Assembly (NCBI GenBank): GCA_016195805.1
Contig: JACPYT010000011.1
Location: forward strand, 1 to 64,000
DNA: 64,000 bases
From: Hydrogenophilales bacterium
Lineage (GTDB): Bacteria; Pseudomonadota; Gammaproteobacteria; Burkholderiales; Thiobacillaceae
Direction: 5' to 3'
Of this stretch, positions 11,018 to 21,578 are shown piece after piece. The first letter of the stretch is position 1; each line of letters opens with the position of its first letter. A program made the translations under genes and the position numbers. A model generated the notes under the pieces. The model was not told where the DNA came from. It made no database searches and saw only the letters and a list, made by a program, of their open reading frames with translations.

Positions 11018-11556
11018 GCGTAGACCTCCGCGTCCTTGAGCAGGGGCTGCACCTGGTCCTTGGCGGACAGAACGGGCGCGCCGTCGAGCGGCCACTCCAC
11101 CCCGATCTGCGGATCGTCCCAGCGGATGCCGCGGTCCCATTGCGGCGCGTAGTAGGCTGTGGTCTTGTAGAGAAAATCGGCGCTGCCGGACAGCACCAGG
11201 AAGCCGTGGGCGAAACCGGGCGGAATCCACATCATGCGCTGGTTGTCGGCCGACAGTTCATAGCCCACCCACTTGCCGAAGTGCGGCGACGACTTGCGCA
11301 CATCCACCGCCACGTCGAACACTGCCCCGCTCACCACGCGCACCAGCTTGCCCTGCGGTTCGTTGAGCTGGTAATGCAGGCCGCGCAGCACCCCCTTCGC
11401 CGAGCGCGAATGGTTGTCCTGCACGAAATCCAGATCGAGCCCCAGTCCGGCGAAGGTCTGGCGGTTCCAGCTTTCGAGGAAGAAGCCGCGCGCGTCGCCG
11501 AACACCTTGGGCTCGAGAAGGAGGACGCCGGGGAGGGAGGTTTCGATTGCGTTCAT
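11014..11556 (-). CDS. rfbC: dTDP-4-dehydrorhamnose 3,5-epimerase
   Basis: VLLLEPKVFGDARGFFLESWN, VQDNHSRSAKGVLRGLHYQ, IPPGFAHGFLVLS. Confidence 0.97.
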   Translation of the reverse strand: MNAIETSLPGVLLLEPKVFGDARGFFLESWNRQTFAGLGLDLDFVQDNHSRSAKGVLRGLHYQLNEPQGKLVRVVSGAVFDVAVDVRKSSPHFGKWVGYELSADNQRMMWIPPGFAHGFLVLSGSADFLYKTTAYYAPQWDRGIRWDDPQIGVEWPLDGAPVLSAKDQVQPLLKDAEVYA

Positions 11557-11601
11557 TTTTGGGTGAGCGGTGAGCGATAAGTTGAAACCGCTCACCATTT
11601 T

Positions 11602-12483
11602 TCAAAAGATCCGTTCGTTCAACATGTTCAGCAGGTACTGCCCGTACGCGTTCTTCTTCAGCGGCTCGGCCAGCTTCGCCACCTGCTCGGCCGTGATGTA
11701 GCCCTGGCGATAGGCGATCTCTTCCGGGCAAGCGATCTTCAGTCCCTGCCGCTTTTCGATCGTCTCGATGAACAGTGACGCTTCCAGCATCGATTCGTGC
11801 GTGCCGGTGTCCAGCCAGGCGTGGCCGCGGCCCATGATCGAGACCTTGAGCTCACCAGCCTCGAGATAATGCCGGTTGACGTCGGTGATCTCCAGTTCGC
11901 CGCGCGGCGACGGCTTCAGGTTGCGGGCGATGTCCACCACCTGACTGTCGTAGAAGTAGAGACCGGTGACCGCATAGTGGGACTTGGGTTGCGCCGGCTT
12001 TTCCTCGAGACTGACGGCCTTGCCGGTCGCATCGAACTCCACCACCCCGTAGCGTTCCGGGTCGTGCACCCGGTAGGCAAACACCGTGGCGCCGGTTTCC
12101 TGCTCACTGGCGGCACGCAGGTCCTCGGTCATCTCGTGGCCATAGAAAATGTTGTCGCCCAGCACCAGCGCGCTGGGGCCGTCGCCAACGAAGTCCGCAC
12201 CGATGATGAACGCCTGCGCCAACCCTTCGGGGTTCGGCTGCACCGCGTATTGCAGATTGAGCCCCCACTGGCTGCCGTTGCCCAGCAACTGCTCGAAGCG
12301 CGGCGTGTCCTGCGGCGTCGAGATGATCAGGATGTCACGGATCCCCGCCAGCATCAGCGTGGTGAGCGGATGGTAGATCATCGGTTTGTCGTAGATCGGC
12401 AGCAGCTGCTTGGAAACCGCCAGCGTCGCCGGGTACAGACGGGTGCCGGAGCCGCCGGCCAGGATGATTCCCTTGCGGTTCAT
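11602..12483 (-). CDS. rfbA: Glucose-1-phosphate thymidylyltransferase
   Basis: [37 protein letters not shown] signature. Confidence 0.98.
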   Translation of the reverse strand: MNRKGIILAGGSGTRLYPATLAVSKQLLPIYDKPMIYHPLTTLMLAGIRDILIISTPQDTPRFEQLLGNGSQWGLNLQYAVQPNPEGLAQAFIIGADFVGDGPSALVLGDNIFYGHEMTEDLRAASEQETGATVFAYRVHDPERYGVVEFDATGKAVSLEEKPAQPKSHYAVTGLYFYDSQVVDIARNLKPSPRGELEITDVNRHYLEAGELKVSIMGRGHAWLDTGTHESMLEASLFIETIEKRQGLKIACPEEIAYRQGYITAEQVAKLAEPLKKNAYGQYLLNMLNERIF

Positions 12484-13547
12484 GGTGCGTCTCTTTCTGT
12501 GTAGTTGGTATCGAGCCATGTGCGATATTCGCCGCTAGCGACATGTTCGACCCATGCCATGTTGTCCAGATACCAGCGCACCGTCTTGCGGATGCCCGTC
12601 TCGAAGGTTTCGGCCGGCTTCCAGCCCAGTTCGCGGTGGATCTTGCTGGCGTCGATCGCGTAGCGGCGGTCGTGGCCGGGGCGGTCCTTCACATAGGTGA
12701 GCAGGCACGCATACGGCCCGGCGGGGTTGGGGCGCATTTCGTCGAGCAGCGCGCACACCGTCTTCACGATCTCGATGTTCGGCATCTCGTTCCAGCCGCC
12801 GACGTTGTAGGTCTCGCCTGCCTGTCCTTTCTCCAGCACCGTGCGGATCGCCGCGCAGTGGTCGGCGACGTACAGCCAGTCGCGCACGTTCATGCCGTCG
12901 CCGTAGATCGGCAGCGGCTGGCCGCGGGTGGCGTTGAGGATCATCAGCGGAATCAGTTTTTCCGGGAACTGGCAGGGGCCGTAGTTGTTCGAGCAGTTGG
13001 TCGTCAGCACCGGCAGGCCGTAGGTGTGGTGATACGCGCGCACCAGATGGTCGGACGACGCCTTGCTGGCCGAATACGGACTGTTGGGCGCGAACGGCGT
13101 GGTCTCGGTGAACGGCGCATCGTCCGGCCCCAGCGAGCCGTAGACCTCGTCGGTCGACACGTGCAGGAAACGGAATGCTGCCTTCTCCGTTTCCGACAGG
13201 CCCACCCAGTAGCCGCGCGCCTCCTCCAGCAGATGGAAGGTACCGACCACATTGGTCTGGATGAAGTCCTCCGGCCCGTGGATCGAACGGTCGACATGCG
13301 ACTCGGCGGCGAAGTTGACGATCGCGCGCGGGCGATGCTGGCTCAGCAGCCTGCCGACCAGCGCACGGTCGCCGATGTCGCCCTGCACGAAGAGTTGGCG
13401 CGGGTCGCCCTTCAGGCTGGCCAGATTCTCCAGGTTGCCTGCATAGGTCAGCTTGTCGAGATTGACTACCGGCTCGTCGTTCAGCCGCAGCCAGTCCAGA
13501 ATGAAATTCGCGCCGATGAAGCCCGCGCCGCCTGTAACCAATATCAC
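12480..13547 (-). CDS. rfbB: dTDP-glucose 4,6-dehydratase
   Basis: [63 protein letters not shown]. Confidence 0.98.
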   Translation of the reverse strand: MILVTGGAGFIGANFILDWLRLNDEPVVNLDKLTYAGNLENLASLKGDPRQLFVQGDIGDRALVGRLLSQHRPRAIVNFAAESHVDRSIHGPEDFIQTNVVGTFHLLEEARGYWVGLSETEKAAFRFLHVSTDEVYGSLGPDDAPFTETTPFAPNSPYSASKASSDHLVRAYHHTYGLPVLTTNCSNNYGPCQFPEKLIPLMILNATRGQPLPIYGDGMNVRDWLYVADHCAAIRTVLEKGQAGETYNVGGWNEMPNIEIVKTVCALLDEMRPNPAGPYACLLTYVKDRPGHDRRYAIDASKIHRELGWKPAETFETGIRKTVRWYLDNMAWVEHVASGEYRTWLDTNYTERDAP

Positions 13548-13714
13548 AATGACTTTCCCTAATTAACAAATCAACCTGACCAGGGCATTACGCCTAATCC
13601 AGCAACAAATTCTCGATCTTCCAACACCTTTTGTCAGGCGAACCCGACGTATGATGTGCCGTATTGGCAACCATGGGCGTGCCTGACAATCAAGGTGAGT
13701 ATCTTGAAAAACAG

Positions 13715-14842
13715 TCACCCGCCATGCTTGGCGCCATAAACCACCGTCTGATAAACCTCCAGTGTCCGTCGCGCAATATCTTTCCAGTCAAAGCGTCCGG
13801 ACACCCAGGCACGGCGAGATTCGCGTTCCCCCACGGTCAAAGTCTGTGCAGCGAAATCTTTCAGATGCGCAGCCAATGCCGCCACATCACCCAGCGGAAA
13901 ATAGTGTTCAGCCGACAAGCCAACTTCCAGGTTCGCGGGAATGTCGCTGGCCACCACGGGCAGGCCGTAAGACAGTGCCTCCAGCATGGCAATGGGCAAG
14001 CCCTCATGGGATGAGGGCAAGACAAAGATACCCGCATGGGTATAGAGCTCGCGTAGCACCAAACCGGTCTGCAAACCGGTGCACACAACGCCAGGCGTCG
14101 ACGCCGCCGCATCCAGCACTTTCCGCACATAGGCATCGGGATGATCCGAAGCCCCAACAATAGCCAGTTTCCAGCCTGGGAGCGCCGCATGCTGAAACGC
14201 CTCAATCAGATCGAGATGCCGTTTTTCTGGCACAAGGCGGCTCACCAGCAGCACATATTTTCCCGGCTCGAGTCCAAACGCCACGAGAGCGCCCATCGTA
14301 TCCGGCATCTCCGGCAAGACCACCCCGTTCGGAATCAGCGTGGAATCCCGGCCATGCTTACGCTTCACCAAGCTTCGTATCACCTCGGAAATCACGATGC
14401 GATCGTTCGACCACCGCATGCCGAAACGCTCACCCAGCTGCAATGCCAGTTTGGCGAAATATCCCCACTTCTGACGATCGTAATCGGGGCCGTGGTGGGT
14501 GACCACCACACGAAGCCCCAGCAATCTTGCCAGCGGCACCATCAGCGCCGGGCCAATCGCCTGGACATGCAGCACATCCGGCCGCCGCACGAAACCCGCA
14601 TACAGGACGCCCAACCCGGTATGGAGGATTGCTTCCAGACCTTTTGATCTGGGCGCCCAGAGACGGTGGAAGCGAATGCCCTTCCACACGTCGCCAACCG
14701 ATTCAGATTGATAAGGCGCACGGACGATGACGTCCACCTCGCAACCCAACTCCACCAACAGCGGACAGAGGTGCTCGGCGTGGGTTTCCACGCCGCCCTG
14801 CACATCAGGGAATCCGCGCAGGCCTAGGAAAGCGACACGCAT
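13715..14842 (-). CDS. Glycosyltransferase family 4
   Basis: FLGLRGFPDVQGGVETHAEHL; C-terminal LPSSHEGLPIAMLEALSYGLPVVASDIP. Confidence 0.92.
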   Translation of the reverse strand: MRVAFLGLRGFPDVQGGVETHAEHLCPLLVELGCEVDVIVRAPYQSESVGDVWKGIRFHRLWAPRSKGLEAILHTGLGVLYAGFVRRPDVLHVQAIGPALMVPLARLLGLRVVVTHHGPDYDRQKWGYFAKLALQLGERFGMRWSNDRIVISEVIRSLVKRKHGRDSTLIPNGVVLPEMPDTMGALVAFGLEPGKYVLLVSRLVPEKRHLDLIEAFQHAALPGWKLAIVGASDHPDAYVRKVLDAAASTPGVVCTGLQTGLVLRELYTHAGIFVLPSSHEGLPIAMLEALSYGLPVVASDIPANLEVGLSAEHYFPLGDVAALAAHLKDFAAQTLTVGERESRRAWVSGRFDWKDIARRTLEVYQTVVYGAKHGG

Positions 14843-14877
14843 GGAAAGACCCGCGAAAAAACGTTACAGACTCCCAA

Positions 14878-16026
14878 TCAGACGTTCTCGAACTGCTTCA
14901 GCGGATAGCGCGCATCCACCGTATCCCTGCCCTTGACCAGCTTGACCTTCTCCTTGTTCTCCAGGTAATTGATGCGCTGAATATGAGGCGTGGGCTTTAC
15001 GTGAGAATAGTCGATGTAATCATCGAAGCAGATCGACTTGCCCAGACTGAGCTTAAGTTTGTTCTTGAGAACCCAGAACATCGGCCCCATTTTCGGCGCC
15101 TGGGGAATGATGTTGGAACGCATGGCGGTGCGGGCCGTGGTCACCATCCAGCAGTTCTGCTCGCACGCGGCCACCTTGCCGATCGAATCCCTGGTCGTGC
15201 CGCTGGCCATGATCTCCTCCCAGGACTGCTTGGCCAGATTCCCCATGGGCAGATCCGAACGCACGTTGCACGCCCAGACATCCGACCAGGGATCGATAAA
15301 CGCAAAGTCCGTCCCCGCCGTGCAGGGGATCAAACGCGGATGGCCCAGAATTTTCTCGATCAGCCCCAGGTTCAGATACGCCCTGAACCAGTTCTTAACC
15401 TTGCCGCTCTTCAGCAATGCGGTAACCAGCCCTTCCACCTGCCGCGCCACGTTAACCCGGTCGTAGAAATAGTTGTCGTTCTTGTAGAACTGCCAGGCAT
15501 TGTGCAGGGTGGACGTTGCAAGCTCGAAGCCCATGGATTTGGCCAGCTCATAGGTCTGCACCAGCTGGTCCACGTTTTCGTCCTGAATCACAAAGGCGAA
15601 TCCCAGATCGGTTCCCCCCGCCTCCTGCAACATCCTCAGCCCGGCAACCTTGGTGGCATAGCCATCCTTCTCGCCCCGAATCCGGTTGCTGGTCAGTTCA
15701 TCGCCTTCCAGGCTGAAGCGCACCTTGATATCGGGATACTTCTTGATGATGGGCACCAGCCTTTCCGGGTGCAGGCCATTGGAACTGATCTCCATGACCC
15801 GCGCCTTGGGGTGCAACAGATCTGCCAGTTCTGCCAGGTCCTTGCGCAGCGTGGGTTCGCCGCCCGAAACATTCAGGTTGTCGAACCCGCCAGGCAGTTT
15901 GGACAACGTCTCCAGGGAGACCTCTTCCTTCGGCTCGGTCGGGTTTTTCCAGATGTAGCACATCTGGCATTTCGAGTTGCACCGAAAGGTTGAAACAACG
16001 GTCAAGTCCATCTCGCGTTCCTCCAA
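14878..16026 (-). CDS. Radical SAM protein (EPS-locus associated)
   Basis: STFRCNSKCQMCYIWKNP (CxxxCxxC), NVSGGEPTLRKDL, EISSNGLHPE; additional C-terminal Cys (PCTAG..WACNVR..CEQNCW). Confidence 0.88.
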   Translation of the reverse strand: MEEREMDLTVVSTFRCNSKCQMCYIWKNPTEPKEEVSLETLSKLPGGFDNLNVSGGEPTLRKDLAELADLLHPKARVMEISSNGLHPERLVPIIKKYPDIKVRFSLEGDELTSNRIRGEKDGYATKVAGLRMLQEAGGTDLGFAFVIQDENVDQLVQTYELAKSMGFELATSTLHNAWQFYKNDNYFYDRVNVARQVEGLVTALLKSGKVKNWFRAYLNLGLIEKILGHPRLIPCTAGTDFAFIDPWSDVWACNVRSDLPMGNLAKQSWEEIMASGTTRDSIGKVAACEQNCWMVTTARTAMRSNIIPQAPKMGPMFWVLKNKLKLSLGKSICFDDYIDYSHVKPTPHIQRINYLENKEKVKLVKGRDTVDARYPLKQFENV

Positions 16027-16035
16027 ATTGCGGAC

Positions 16036-17241
16036 TCAGTCCGCTTTTAGTATTGACTTGTAGATATCCAACAAGCAGGTATTGTGCCTGTCAAGGGAAA
16101 AGTCTGTTTCCACACGATGCCGCGCGTTATCGCCCAGGCGCCGGCGCAGGTCGCCATCCCCCATCAACTGATCCAGGCGTGTCCGGAGATCGTCGACGTT
16201 GCCCGCCTCGAACAGGAATCCCGTCTCTCCATCCACCACGAGCTCGGGAATTCCGCCCATACGACTGCCCACCACCGGCTTGCCGTAGGCCATCGCCTCC
16301 AGCACCGACATCGGGCAGTTCTCATAGCACTCCGAAGGCACCACCACCGCCGCAGCCCGATCGATGACCTCGCGCAAACGGTCTCCCGTCACGTGGCCGA
16401 CAAAACTAGCATGTTTGTATTTCGATTTGAATTCGGCTTCCAGCGGGCCGGTGCCGGCCACCATCAGATTCCACCCGTTCCGGGACGACGCATGGGCTTC
16501 CAGCAAAGTGCCCACCCCCTTCTCGGCGGACAAGCGGCCAAGATAGAGGACATAACCGTCGTCTGTCCCGGATCCGCGCACCCCTTCGGTATCCATGCCG
16601 TTGTACAACAACCTTATCTTCTCGGCCGGAATCCGGTGGCTGACTGATTCCTGCATGAAACGGCTCGGCGCGATGAAGGCATCCACCTGCTCGTAATTCC
16701 CCAGCCGGCGCTGCACCACTGCCTCGGCATACAACAGGGCACTCTTGCCGAGGGAGCCCTCCGCGCAACGGCGCTTCATGACCTGGGCGAAATCCCCATC
16801 CAGACAGGCCGAACACGGCTTGCCGTGGCTCAGCCGGTTGTAAACCGGGCACACCGGTTTGGAATCGTGCAAGGTCAGCACCACCGGCACCCCCAGGCGC
16901 TTGGCGGCACCGATAATGGACGGCGTAAGCTGGTGATAGATGTTATGGCAATGGACCAGGTCCGGGCGGGTGGCCTTGATCAGTTCGGAGACCCGACGCA
17001 CCGCCTCGGACGAATGAATCATGCTCGCGGCCGACTTCAGCTTCGCCCACTTTCCGCCCCCCCGGTAATCCTGGCGTTCGACAAACCGGTCAGCGTAGTC
17101 GCTCGGGAGATTGCGCTCATCCTGCATGGAAAAATCCACCACCGAATGACCCTGGCGGAGCAGGAAATCGCGCTCCTGGAACATCACCACTTCCGAACCG
17201 CCGTTGCGGAAAAAGAACTTGTTGGCAATGAGGATCTTCAT
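16036..17241 (-). CDS. Glycosyltransferase family 4
   Basis: MKILIANKFFFRNGGSEVVMF; YLGRLSAEKGVGTLLEA; PSECYENCPMSVLEAMAYGKPVVGSRMGGIPEL. Confidence 0.93.
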   Translation of the reverse strand: MKILIANKFFFRNGGSEVVMFQERDFLLRQGHSVVDFSMQDERNLPSDYADRFVERQDYRGGGKWAKLKSAASMIHSSEAVRRVSELIKATRPDLVHCHNIYHQLTPSIIGAAKRLGVPVVLTLHDSKPVCPVYNRLSHGKPCSACLDGDFAQVMKRRCAEGSLGKSALLYAEAVVQRRLGNYEQVDAFIAPSRFMQESVSHRIPAEKIRLLYNGMDTEGVRGSGTDDGYVLYLGRLSAEKGVGTLLEAHASSRNGWNLMVAGTGPLEAEFKSKYKHASFVGHVTGDRLREVIDRAAAVVVPSECYENCPMSVLEAMAYGKPVVGSRMGGIPELVVDGETGFLFEAGNVDDLRTRLDQLMGDGDLRRRLGDNARHRVETDFSLDRHNTCLLDIYKSILKAD

Positions 17242-17249
17242 GCGCGTGC

Positions 17250-18245
17250 TCAGGCGAGGATGCGGTGCAGGTCGTCGGCGAAGACCCGGAAGACCGCACG
17301 CGGGTCGTGATGGGTCAGATAGAACTCACGTGCAGCGTTGCCACGCGTTGTCAGGAACGGCTCCGTGTGACTGCGCAGCTGTTCCAGAAGGTCCTCTACG
17401 CGATCAAAGAAAGCGAGAAAGTGGCCCGTCCTGTCCGGTGATATCCATTCGGCAATGAAGTTATTGCGGGTCATGTAGATGGGTTTCCCTGCCTGCATCG
17501 CCGCCAGACAGACCAGTTGCCCGGAAACGACGCCGGGATTGGCAAGCGGCAGGATAACGGCCTTGGAGTGTAGCACCATGTCCTCGAACGCCTGCGGGCT
17601 CACATCCGTGCGCACCTCCAGATTCGTCAACGGCGCAATACCCTCGGCCTGGCTGGACAGGCAGGCCACCATGAATCGTGCCTCGGGCATCTGCTCAGCC
17701 AGCGCACGGATCACCGAGTAGTCGCGATTGCTCGCACCGCCGGAGAAGAAATAATCCGCGCCAGACGTGCCGATAAGCGCCTCGATGTGTGGCGAATGGA
17801 ACGGGTGGTCGGCGATCAGGCGGCGCTTCCCCACGGGGGTGGCGGCATAGAGCCGGTCTTCCTGCGACATGAAATAGACGACCGCGCAGTGGCGGGCGTT
17901 GGTCATCGCACGCATGGCGCGGAATTTGATCCCGTCCAGCAGCGGGTTTCCGGCGGGTTTGTAGATCACGTAGTAGAGCAGCAGGGGCCTGGCCCGCCAG
18001 GGCATGAACGTATAGAACAGCAACAGATACAGACCGACGAACTGCTGCCAGACCAGAACGCCATCCACCTGACGCCAGACGGCATGCCAGGCCAGGGCGA
18101 GATAGCCGAGATGGCGGCGCAGGCCGCCCATTCGGAACGGCAGGTTCCGGATCTGCGCGACGACCTCGAAGCGCCCACCGACCTCGCGTGCCAGCGCATC
18201 GGCATCGCCCCCGTCCCCCACCAATAAAACCTTTTTCGCAGGCAT
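17250..18245 (-). CDS. Glycosyltransferase-like protein (GT-B type)
   Basis: GT-B-like C-terminal half (SKAVILPLANPGVVSGQLVCLAAMQAGKPIYMTRN); within EPS operon; start at MPAKKVLLVGDGG. Confidence 0.6.
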   Translation of the reverse strand: MPAKKVLLVGDGGDADALAREVGGRFEVVAQIRNLPFRMGGLRRHLGYLALAWHAVWRQVDGVLVWQQFVGLYLLLFYTFMPWRARPLLLYYVIYKPAGNPLLDGIKFRAMRAMTNARHCAVVYFMSQEDRLYAATPVGKRRLIADHPFHSPHIEALIGTSGADYFFSGGASNRDYSVIRALAEQMPEARFMVACLSSQAEGIAPLTNLEVRTDVSPQAFEDMVLHSKAVILPLANPGVVSGQLVCLAAMQAGKPIYMTRNNFIAEWISPDRTGHFLAFFDRVEDLLEQLRSHTEPFLTTRGNAAREFYLTHHDPRAVFRVFADDLHRILA

Positions 18246-18252
18246 CTCCACC

Positions 18253-19329
18253 TCAGCCGAGATAGCCTTGATAGGCTTTGCCGATGACATGCCAGGAATA
18301 CTTGGCACTCGCCCCGGCGGCGCCTGCGCGCAGCGCAGAATAGCCGGCCCGCATGTCGAGGATCTCGCGCACCAGTCCGTCACCCAGTTCATGCGTCGCC
18401 ACCAGTCGGCCCGGCCAGTCCCGCAGGGTCTCGCGCAGGTCGCCCACATCGCTGGCGATGACCGGTTTGGCGAAGGCCATGGCCAGCTTCATCACCCCGC
18501 TGGTGGTGCCTTCCCGGTATGGCAAGGCGACGACATCGGCCAGGACGAAATAGCGCTGCACCGCTTCGAACGGGATCAGGCGGTCGTGCAGGATCAGGTT
18601 TGGCCGGCCGCGGGCGCGTTCCAGTTCCTGCGCCGCCTCGCCGGCAAGGTCATTCTTGCCGGCCACCACGAACTTGATGCCGGTCTCGCCTGCCAGGCGC
18701 TCGCTGGCCCGAAGGAATTCGAGGATGCCCTTGCGGGTCTCGACATGGCCGAAATACAGCACGACGAAATCGTCCGGGCCCAAGCCGGGGAAATGCGCCA
18801 GCACATCCTTGCGGGAGAGATCGGCAAGCCGGAAGATGTCGTACACCCCGTGCGGGACAACCAGCGGCTCGGTCGGCACCCCCATCTCGCGCAATGCGGC
18901 GGCGGTGGATTCCGAATGCACGATCAGCCGGTCGAAGCGGCGGTAGAACCAGGCATGCAGGCGCCGGCTCCAGGGTTTGGGATAGTGCGGCAACAGGTCA
19001 TGGATCGTCATGGCCGTGCGGATGCCGGCCAGACCGAACAGGGCTGCGATGAAACCTTCCAGCAACGGATATTTGAGCCAGGATTCGAATAGCACCCAAT
19101 CCGGCCGCGTGCGCAGGATGTGCAGCACGAAGCGCACGATATCGAGCGGATAGTGGCGCGTGCGCCGGAACAGGGTATTGACACTGAAGCCCAGCGTCAC
19201 GGCATGGAGGTCAAAGTTGCTTGCCGTGATGAACTCCACCTCGCCGTAACGGGCCAGCTCACGTGCCAGCGAAACGGAGTAATGGGTCAAGCCCGAACCG
19301 CCGGTGAAACAGACCACGGCCGTCTTCAT
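18253..19329 (-). CDS. Glycosyltransferase family 4
   Basis: KTAVVCFTGGSGLTHYSVSLAREL; VVLYFGHVETRKGILEFLRA; ALPYREGTTSGVMKLAMAFAKPVIASDVGDL. Confidence 0.88.
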   Translation of the reverse strand: MKTAVVCFTGGSGLTHYSVSLARELARYGEVEFITASNFDLHAVTLGFSVNTLFRRTRHYPLDIVRFVLHILRTRPDWVLFESWLKYPLLEGFIAALFGLAGIRTAMTIHDLLPHYPKPWSRRLHAWFYRRFDRLIVHSESTAAALREMGVPTEPLVVPHGVYDIFRLADLSRKDVLAHFPGLGPDDFVVLYFGHVETRKGILEFLRASERLAGETGIKFVVAGKNDLAGEAAQELERARGRPNLILHDRLIPFEAVQRYFVLADVVALPYREGTTSGVMKLAMAFAKPVIASDVGDLRETLRDWPGRLVATHELGDGLVREILDMRAGYSALRAGAAGASAKYSWHVIGKAYQGYLG

Positions 19330-19330
19330 G

Positions 19331-21568
19331 TCATTCGCACGCCACGCTGGTTTGGGCGACCCACACGCTGCGCGCCTGGCTGACCTTGAGTTCGATCTGC
19401 GCCTGACTTCCAGCCAGGGCATTGGTCCGGAAAGGCAACACCGTTTCCGTCCAGGCCGGTCCGCTCAGCACCTGGGTGGTCAAGCCCACTGCAGCGAAAG
19501 GGGGCACGCCACGTCGCACACGAACCTGCACAGGCGTATCCGGGTCATCGGAACGGGTACGCAGGCGCAGCTCGCAATTGCGCCCTGGGACCAGGGGCAT
19601 CGATCGGCTGATTGCCAGGACCACCGTGCGACCGCCGCCAAGTTCGATGCAGCCATCCACGCCGCCGCCGCAGGCACCGCGATTGATCAGGTTGCCGCTG
19701 CCGTCGGGCGACCAGGCGTTCCAGTCATCGGCACGGAAGCGCGTCTTGAAGCGCTGCGCGACAATCGCCGGTCGTGGTGTTGCGGTGGAGACCATCTCGC
19801 CATGGGGTTCCTGACCGCGCTCCGAACGCCAGCGCTCAAGCGTGAACATGGCCGGCGAGCGGGTCTCGGTGCCCGGCCGTTCGGTCTCGTACGCCACCGC
19901 TTGCGTGCCGTGCGCCCGGTAATGGTTACGGTCGAAATCACCATGGCGCACCCCCGGATATTGGGAGACGATTTCCACGCCCAGGCTGCCGGGGCCATAA
20001 CTCAATGTGTTGTCGATCACACGATTGCCAGTCAACTCGGCACCCGGGCGCCGATGCCCAAAACTGAAATAGATCTGGTTACGGCGGTTGTCCGTCAGCG
20101 TGTTGCCTTCCACACGCAGGTTAAAACCATTATGGATATGCACGCCGCTGTCGGTGGCCGTCACCGTGTTGTCCTTGACCCTTACGCCGTTGGAAAGATC
20201 ATCGAGATAGATCCCCGAGTTGAACGGCCGGTAGGCGTTATCGGCCTCGCTGGCGCGCGTGCCGCGCACCGTGTTGCCGCTGACTTCGCTATCCAGCGGT
20301 GCGGAATCGTTGTCGGCCCATGAGTAGATCGCCCCGCAATCGTCGAGAACCTGGCAACTGTCCTCGACCGTGTTGTCCAGAATACGTGCCCGACGATGAA
20401 AACGAATGCCGATGTAGCCGGAGTCCGCCACGCGGTTGCCCTGCACGAGCACGTCCCTCGCCTGCTCCAGATTGATCGCCGCCAGGCTGTCGACCGGCGG
20501 ACCGATCACGCCGCTATGTTCGACACGGTTGTCGCGTACGACCAGAGCGCTCGAAGCAATCGCAACGAGTCCGTCGTGGCGGCTGCGCGCGATCACCGAA
20601 TGCAGAACGCGTATGTCCTTGCCCTGTTCGATCGCGATGCCGTCACGTCCGGAGTCGGCCACGTCCAGCCCGTCCAGTTCGACATACCGGCTGTTGACGA
20701 CCCGCACCCCGTCCAGCTGGCTGTGCGCAATACGCAGCCCCTCGATGCGAAGATGGTTCGCGCGAACAATTTGCAGACCGTAATCGAAGCGCGCCACCGC
20801 CACCGAGGGCATGGTCTGGCCAGCGGGCAGACGCAGCAGCAGTTCGCCCGACTGGGTGTCGAAGGCCCAGGCGCCCGGGTAGCTCAGCATCCACGGCTTG
20901 CCGCTCAAGTAGTAGCGCGTGCCCTTGCCAGGTGGATACACGGTGGGTTGATCCAGTGTCAGCCGGCCTTGCCTCCCCTCGTCCAGACGACGCTCCTCGA
21001 TCTTCCACTCCTGCGTGCGCAGACGCACCGTGGCACCTGCCAGATCCTTTCCGGCCAAAGCCGACGGCAGTCCGGAAAAGGCCATGCCAGTCTGGCTGCC
21101 GTCCGCAACCAGGTCGCCATCGCGTGGATAGCGTGCCGGCGCCAGATAGGCGCCATTCAGAAACACGTCTGCAGGCGTGAATTCCAGCGCCGCGGCCAGG
21201 ATGCCATCCGGACGCGCATGCCATCCCGTCACCGGCAAGGCGGCGTCGATCAGCGGCACAGCGTCGCAGGGCTCGCCATAGCTGCGCACCGTGATGGGCT
21301 GATCCGCGGTGCCGCTGCGGGTCAGCGTCAGCGCCTCGTGCCATACGCCGCCGCAGCGCAGCGCCAGCGTGTCGCCGGGCTGCAGCCTGGCCAGGCCGCC
21401 CTTGCGCAGGCTTTTCCAGGGGCCATCGCCATCCGATCCGGGCTGGGCCACCTTGCCGTCCCAGGCGTCGTTACCGGCCTGGTCGTCGATGAAATAGGTT
21501 TGTGCCGAAGCCGCCTGCATGGCCAGGCCAAGCCAGGCAGCCAGCACGGGGGCAATCAATGCGCGCAT
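19331..21568 (-). CDS. Secreted right-handed parallel beta-helix repeat protein
   Basis: Signal peptide MRALIAPVLAAWLGLAMQAASA; repeated NTVxD/NRVxDSGxxG units typical of beta-helix folds; located in EPS cluster. Confidence 0.85.
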   Translation of the reverse strand: MRALIAPVLAAWLGLAMQAASAQTYFIDDQAGNDAWDGKVAQPGSDGDGPWKSLRKGGLARLQPGDTLALRCGGVWHEALTLTRSGTADQPITVRSYGEPCDAVPLIDAALPVTGWHARPDGILAAALEFTPADVFLNGAYLAPARYPRDGDLVADGSQTGMAFSGLPSALAGKDLAGATVRLRTQEWKIEERRLDEGRQGRLTLDQPTVYPPGKGTRYYLSGKPWMLSYPGAWAFDTQSGELLLRLPAGQTMPSVAVARFDYGLQIVRANHLRIEGLRIAHSQLDGVRVVNSRYVELDGLDVADSGRDGIAIEQGKDIRVLHSVIARSRHDGLVAIASSALVVRDNRVEHSGVIGPPVDSLAAINLEQARDVLVQGNRVADSGYIGIRFHRRARILDNTVEDSCQVLDDCGAIYSWADNDSAPLDSEVSGNTVRGTRASEADNAYRPFNSGIYLDDLSNGVRVKDNTVTATDSGVHIHNGFNLRVEGNTLTDNRRNQIYFSFGHRRPGAELTGNRVIDNTLSYGPGSLGVEIVSQYPGVRHGDFDRNHYRAHGTQAVAYETERPGTETRSPAMFTLERWRSERGQEPHGEMVSTATPRPAIVAQRFKTRFRADDWNAWSPDGSGNLINRGACGGGVDGCIELGGGRTVVLAISRSMPLVPGRNCELRLRTRSDDPDTPVQVRVRRGVPPFAAVGLTTQVLSGPAWTETVLPFRTNALAGSQAQIELKVSQARSVWVAQTSVACE

Positions 21569-21578
21569 GGTCAGACCG

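Noticed and set aside
13633-13689. Inverted repeat TTGTCAGGC...GCCTGACAA upstream of rfbB
   Set aside because: Nine-bp arms separated by ~39 bp; weak and without supporting context.
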